Source of the DNA: Hoplostethus atlanticus
Lineage: Eukaryota; Chordata; Actinopteri; Trachichthyiformes; Trachichthyidae
Assembly: GCA_034670405.1 (NCBI GenBank)
Contig: JAXDDX010000046.1
Location: forward strand, 62,001 to 126,000
Reading direction: 5' to 3'
DNA: 64,000 nt
The notes beneath the pieces were generated by a model. That model searched no databases, had not been told where the DNA came from, and worked only from the letters and a program-made list of their open reading frames with translations. A program made the translations under genes and the position numbers. Positions 59,276 to 64,000 of this stretch are shown here, piece by piece. Every line of letters begins with the position of its first letter. Position 1 is the stretch's first letter.

Positions 59276-62106
59276 TGTTTCTCCAAAATGGATGTACAGC
59301 ATTTTGGAATGAAACCCTTTATATATTATTTTAATTATCTCGATTTCTTAAGGTTTTATGTGTTTTCTGTTTTCCAGCCATGTGTATGAATTCTACAAGT
59401 TGAAACACAGAAGACTCAATGGACATAAGAGAGACAGAACAGCCAATAAATCACACTCTTCAAAGTCAGTGACGATAGAGTGGACAATTTCCCTCTAATT
59501 CCCCTTGTGCTTACTAAATAATACAAGACCCATGGTGTAATTGCAGTTTTTAAAATATCATTAATTTATAATAATTGATGACCTGAAGGCCCATGCTCAC
59601 ACTATTAGCCAGTAGAATTCAAACACCTTTGCTGCAGCCCACTATTGTGGACCAAGCCCAATTTATTTCCACTAGATTAGCAATTTTGGTGCTTTCCATA
59701 CAGTATCCACAAGCTGTGAGGAATTTGTTCATTCCTAAATTTTGGGAAAATAAAAAAAACATCATCTGAAGTTCACCTCTGAAACATAGAGGATCCAGTC
59801 TGTAGGTATTTGGTTAACCAAGGATTTTACCTACCTACCTTTACGTGCCTTTATCCAAGGAAGTTACCTGTTATTCTTTAAAAGTTACCACAATTTGGGT
59901 TTTTTTTGTACTGATTTTTCATAGGATTTCAAATGGTGGATATCAGACTCAATCATCTATATATAAAAAATGCTGAACAATGAACAATGAGGTAATGTTT
60001 TCTTTTTTTTTTCCAAAACAATATACAGTAGCATTTTGACCGTTCATTTCAACTTCACAATATACATCTATCCAAATCTACACTTTATTAATTGGAGTGC
60101 ACAATTGTTTGAATTTCAGTGCTGATGTATACTACAAGTGTTTTATTCTGAAATTAGGTATCCTGCATTTGAAAAAAGTGATTCTTACTCTCACAAAATG
60201 ATTGTTTACAGGAAAGTAAAGGATATTTTGGGGAAAAAAGTTCAAAGATAAAGTTATCAGCCTGTTTTAAGACCTTAACCTTCTGAACAATAACATTTAT
60301 ATGAAACCTGAAGCCCACATGCTGTGAAATAAACTAACAAGGTGTTTTTGAGTGCATGTGCATATACTTTGCCTTTATTAAATATTAGTTTCCCCATTTT
60401 ATAGTATTTCAGTCATCTAAACATATATCATTAAGACACACAAGATACTGATATATTGATCATCAAGATCATAGAATTTCCTGAATTGTTGTAGTAGTTC
60501 TACATTCATTCAATCACTGTGTGATTTCAGAGGAGATTCAGAAAGTTGGTATTCAGAAAGCGGGTGAATTTTCACAGTTCTACACTCTCGGTTTCAACAG
60601 CTTCAGATTTATTTAAAGTATTTCTGTTTTCACTGCTTTTATACTGTTGATATTCAGAATGCATGATTTGTGTATTGCCATGCCAATATCCCGCTCAATT
60701 CATCTTGGCAGATCTTATGATGGGATATTGTGAAATATGCCTTTTGGTATGCCCTGACATGTACATGTCTGACATAGTGGATGGACTCTATGGTGTTTGA
60801 GCAACTCCACTTCCTAAGGGGAACTATTTATACATCACACAATGCGAGAACCAGGAGAAGGCCTGACAGCCTTGGAGAAATGGAAACGTCAGATATCTGA
60901 CTGAGGCTTTTCTGCCAGTTTTCGGGTTGCATTGAGTTCTGTGGTTTTGGCCAGGGAATACTGAGGCGTTGAAGAGACTCAATACAGACATTTTGTTGAT
61001 GTTCCATTGGTTCTCAGAGATGGTCCGTTTGACATTTTGACATCACTTCTATTAGTTTTGTCTATCTCCACCACTGGTCTGTCTGTCAAAATTAGAGAGA
61101 TATTGGACGCTGAGGTTAGAAGGTCATTTGCGAAAGTCTTTCAATTAATTAATGGACATTTATCAAATATCACTTACTTATCAAAAACTTTGTGATTTTT
61201 GCACAAGAATCATGTTGTCTATGCAATTAGAATTAGTGTTAAAGTAAATAGGTACAAGTAATTAAACCATGGTCAGTAAGCCAGAGTCAAGCATGAGGGA
61301 ACTTAAAAAGTCAAAGCAAAAGAGATTTCTTTGCCAGCATTTGCATTATATTGGACTGGTATACTTTAGAAAGTGTAAGAGGTTTGATTCTGAGGTTTCA
61401 AGGTGAAATGAGAGTGACATTTTGATTTGAAACAGTGAAGTTGCAGCAAAATTGTAAATATTTTAACTTCTCAGCTACTGAAAGTTGGGATTCTCTTCCT
61501 TTGTAATCAAACTAGGTGAAATGTAAATCGGCCCCAAATTGATCTTAGTCCAAGCAGTGTAATACACACATGTGGACAGAGATGAACATCACCAAACAAG
61601 GCAAAGCATGAGCCTGTGTCTAACAAAGGAACTGTAGGATCTTATATAGGGTCAATGTATACATTCCACAGACATGACTTCATCCCTGACTGGCTATCCT
61701 CTCCATATATGTCTCAGGGACCCCTACTCGTGGATGTCTCCACACAACCCTGAAACCTTTTCAGTCCTAATACCAGATGTTTCTTCCTTCAGTATCCCAG
61801 AGACCCTGTGGACCCTGAGGGTCCTTTATAAGAGTTAACCTACAGACAGTGTACATATATATATATGCTCAAAAGATATATATAATGGATATAACTGATG
61901 CAAAGTTAATATGAATGAGTTCATATACAATGATACAATAAGTCAATTGCAATGCAAAATTCCTAAAATTGTGCTGCCAGTTAACTCAGCAGATTGTGCC
62001 CTCCTCTTTAAATGAGACCAAGCACAATGGGTTTTATGCCAAATTGGAAGTGCACTACTATGCATCTTTTTATTCACCTGTTTAATTGATTAGATGACAA
62101 GACACT
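59276..62106. other. Gene-free stretch
   Basis: About 2.8 kb, strongly AT-rich, no frame above 62 codons. Contains T10 at 60004-60013, a TA run at 61855-61866 and a 14-bp palindrome GACATGTACATGTC at 60756-60769. Confidence 0.55.
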
Positions 62107-62294
62107 GCTGCCTGTCTTTATTTTTTTTACTTTTGAGAGTTAATAGTGGCGAGAGACAGGAAATATTGGGTGAGAGAGGAGGGATGACATGCAACAAAGG
62201 TCCCGGGTTGGACTCAAACCCAGGACGTCGCGGTTACATGGTATGAGCCATAGACTGCTGAGCCACCAGGACGCCCCGCTGCCTTTCTTTATTT
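62107..62294 (-). mobile_element. tRNA-derived SINE with target-site duplication
   Basis: On the minus strand the body starts at 62277 with GGGGCGTCCTGGTGGCTCAG. It has a Pol III A box TGGCTCAGCAGT (62267-62256) and, 35 bases on, a B box GGTTTGAGTCC (62220-62210). It continues through a 'gcatgtcatccctcctctctc' type middle to an A-rich 3' end (about 62132-62124). The flanks are a 17-bp target-site duplication with one mismatch: gctgcctgtctttattt (62107-62123) and gctgcctttctttattt (62278-62294). This is the signature of LINE-mediated retroposition. The body is about 154 bp. Only one copy is in the window; the middle part resembles a repeat I associate with many teleost genomes. Confidence 0.85.
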
Positions 62295-64000
62295 GAAGAT
62301 TATTTTGATTAAGAGATTATCTGAGTTCCTTTCCTTTCCTTGTAAATTAAGATCATTCGGTTTCCTGGTGTTATGATCCTTCTAAATATTGCCACAGATC
62401 TTTATAGTGTGTTCATGTTCTTACTGATGCCACTACAGTACATGCCTCTGTACTACGACGTTGTAGTCTCTGAAAGCCAGTGCAGGGGAAGTGGGAGAAG
62501 TGCTGGTGGTGGTGCACACTGGCTGAAATTGCATGCAAGGCCACCAATTCTAAAGCATTTAACAAAGGGGCCATCCAGCAGCGTGGCATGGCATTGAAAT
62601 GACAGTCTTGCCCTTGCATTGTTTGACACGTCACAACATAGCAAAGCAGTATCTCTTTAGCTCCTAGAGGTCACGGAGGATGGATGCACCACTAATCTCT
62701 GACACTCGCTCTGGGATGCAGGGGGGGTGACTCAAACTGGGGCTTTAGATAACTTTGCTATCCACCAGTGACCTCAAAAGCGGCGACATCTCTGGGCCCG
62801 CTGAGCTCCGTCAACCAAATCCTTCTTACTGCTTGGTGACTTCAGACATGGAGACGTTCCCCGCCCCACAAGGATAAATCCCAGCAAAGAACAGACTATA
62901 TATTAATCTGATATTGTCTTTTTATTGTTTGGGGAATAATGCAGTGGAAAGGAATGATTGATCGGAGGGCTTGAGAGACTCTCATATTGTCCAATCGGTC
63001 CATTTAGAGATCTGTGGATGTTTCTCCGGGGGACATGATCTCACAAATCCAAGGAACAAATGTATCATCATGTACACGTGATCCTGAGTGTTTCCTCTTG
63101 GCACTAAAGAACAAAAAGTACAAACTCAATATTTCATTGGCTAGAATTTTAGGACTATGATCACTTCTATAAAAAGTTGATTGATTCAATTAATTGATCT
63201 GAACTGAAGTGAATCATCCTAAAAATAGCCTGTGCCGCAACAAATAATGCCTAGTTTGACTGTATAATGGTTTTATTTAAGCTTGTGCTGCAGCTGCATC
63301 TATTAGTGCTCACACACTTAATAGTTTTGGTAAACATACAGATCTAGGTATCAAATTGTTGAGCCCACAAATGACTGCCGAATGGACTCAAACGGACGGC
63401 TAAATAGTGCCCTGACTGTATCTTCCGCAGCATCCCAAGTGGGAATATTATCAGGGAGGTTTGTGGTTTCATTGATTTCAAGTCTGCAATCATCCTCCAT
63501 CTGATGTAGTGGGCTGAGGGAGGATAAGCGAGGCTCCACAGTCTGTAGGCCAGCTCAGTTTGACAGCAGGACAACTTCAAGATAACCTCAGCACGAACTC
63601 TCCACCAAACTAATGTAATGGGGTATTCCCTGTAACTGCTGGCTGCCACTTCATTGTCACTTCTCATTTTGTTCTCGACAGACAATTGAGATAGATGAAC
63701 CATATACATGTGAAGTAGTAATTATAAAACTCATCCTCTTGATGCCCCTATTTGAACCGAATTATTGATATTTTGGTTTGTTTATTTAGTGTCTGTCTTA
63801 AAATGCAATCGTTTAAGTTTATTAAAAGTTTGTTTTTTTTAGTTCAGTAATTAAAGTGCCCTGTTTTAAAATAATCTACATTTTCTTTTTAAATTTTTCT
63901 CTGACAGAGCGTAGTCTTAGGGTGACCCCATTTCAGTGCACTTCAGCTAAAATTGCATAAAATACAAAACATCTATAATGGCCCCCATCTGAACCTCACT
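62295..64000. other. Gene-free stretch
   Basis: No supported gene. The 121-codon minus frame (63344-63709) overlaps other frames and shows no family resemblance. A G7 run lies near 62721. Confidence 0.5.

Noticed and set aside
60756-60769. 14-bp palindrome GACATGTACATGTC considered as a p53-type site
   Set aside because: The two CATG half-sites overlap rather than abut and each misses consensus positions; short self-complementary words are common.
1-64000. Possible bacterial, phage or viral origin of the window
   Set aside because: Long stop-dense stretches, abundant microsatellites, a Pol III SINE and no ribosome-binding-site-led gene runs point to a vertebrate nuclear genome; no viral gene was recognised.

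Overview
The window looks like intergenic or deep-intronic DNA from a ray-finned fish, most likely a spiny-rayed (percomorph) teleost. It is AT-rich and full of CA, GA and CT microsatellites. It carries several short dispersed repeats of teleost type: non-LTR tails ending in a 'cttta...ataaa' motif plus a short tandem tail, a tRNA-derived SINE, and hAT-like and foldback/MITE-like pieces. No prokaryotic gene organisation is visible, and open frames rarely exceed 100 codons on either strand. I found no exon, tRNA, rRNA or known miRNA that I can name. The organism call rests on recognised repeat style and was not checked against any database.

Layout. 1-6 kb: quiet sequence, then a decayed hAT-like element holding a G-tract and a (GT)n run (1.67-2.26 kb), a long foldback hairpin (2.50-2.66 kb), a dispersed repeat copy (2.76-3.33 kb) and a minus-strand non-LTR tail (5.90-6.09 kb). 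6-18 kb: mostly featureless DNA with a TIR-bounded MITE-like element (7.98-8.68 kb), GA tracts and a degenerate retroelement piece near 14.76 kb. 18-26 kb: a possible splice acceptor with an open frame (18.15 kb), a conserved-noncoding-like stretch (19.7-20.3 kb), a local imperfect duplication (23.4-23.7 kb) and a plus-strand non-LTR tail (25.6 kb). 28-32 kb: the densest microsatellite cluster, plus a GC-richer short open frame behind a good splice acceptor (29.9 kb). 34-40 kb: a repeat-rich block in which at least three families recur within the window. 46 kb: second copy of the family first seen at 39.1 kb. 51-55 kb: two clean inverted repeats in otherwise unique DNA. 55-64 kb: quiet, except for a SINE flanked by a 17-bp target-site duplication at 62.1-62.3 kb.

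No set of genes working together can be described, because none is supported. The useful content is repeat history (pairs of copies found by self-comparison), three or four clean hairpins, and a few unique stretches that would be candidate cis-regulatory elements if conserved in other fish. All boundaries and similarities were read by eye; no alignment or search was run.
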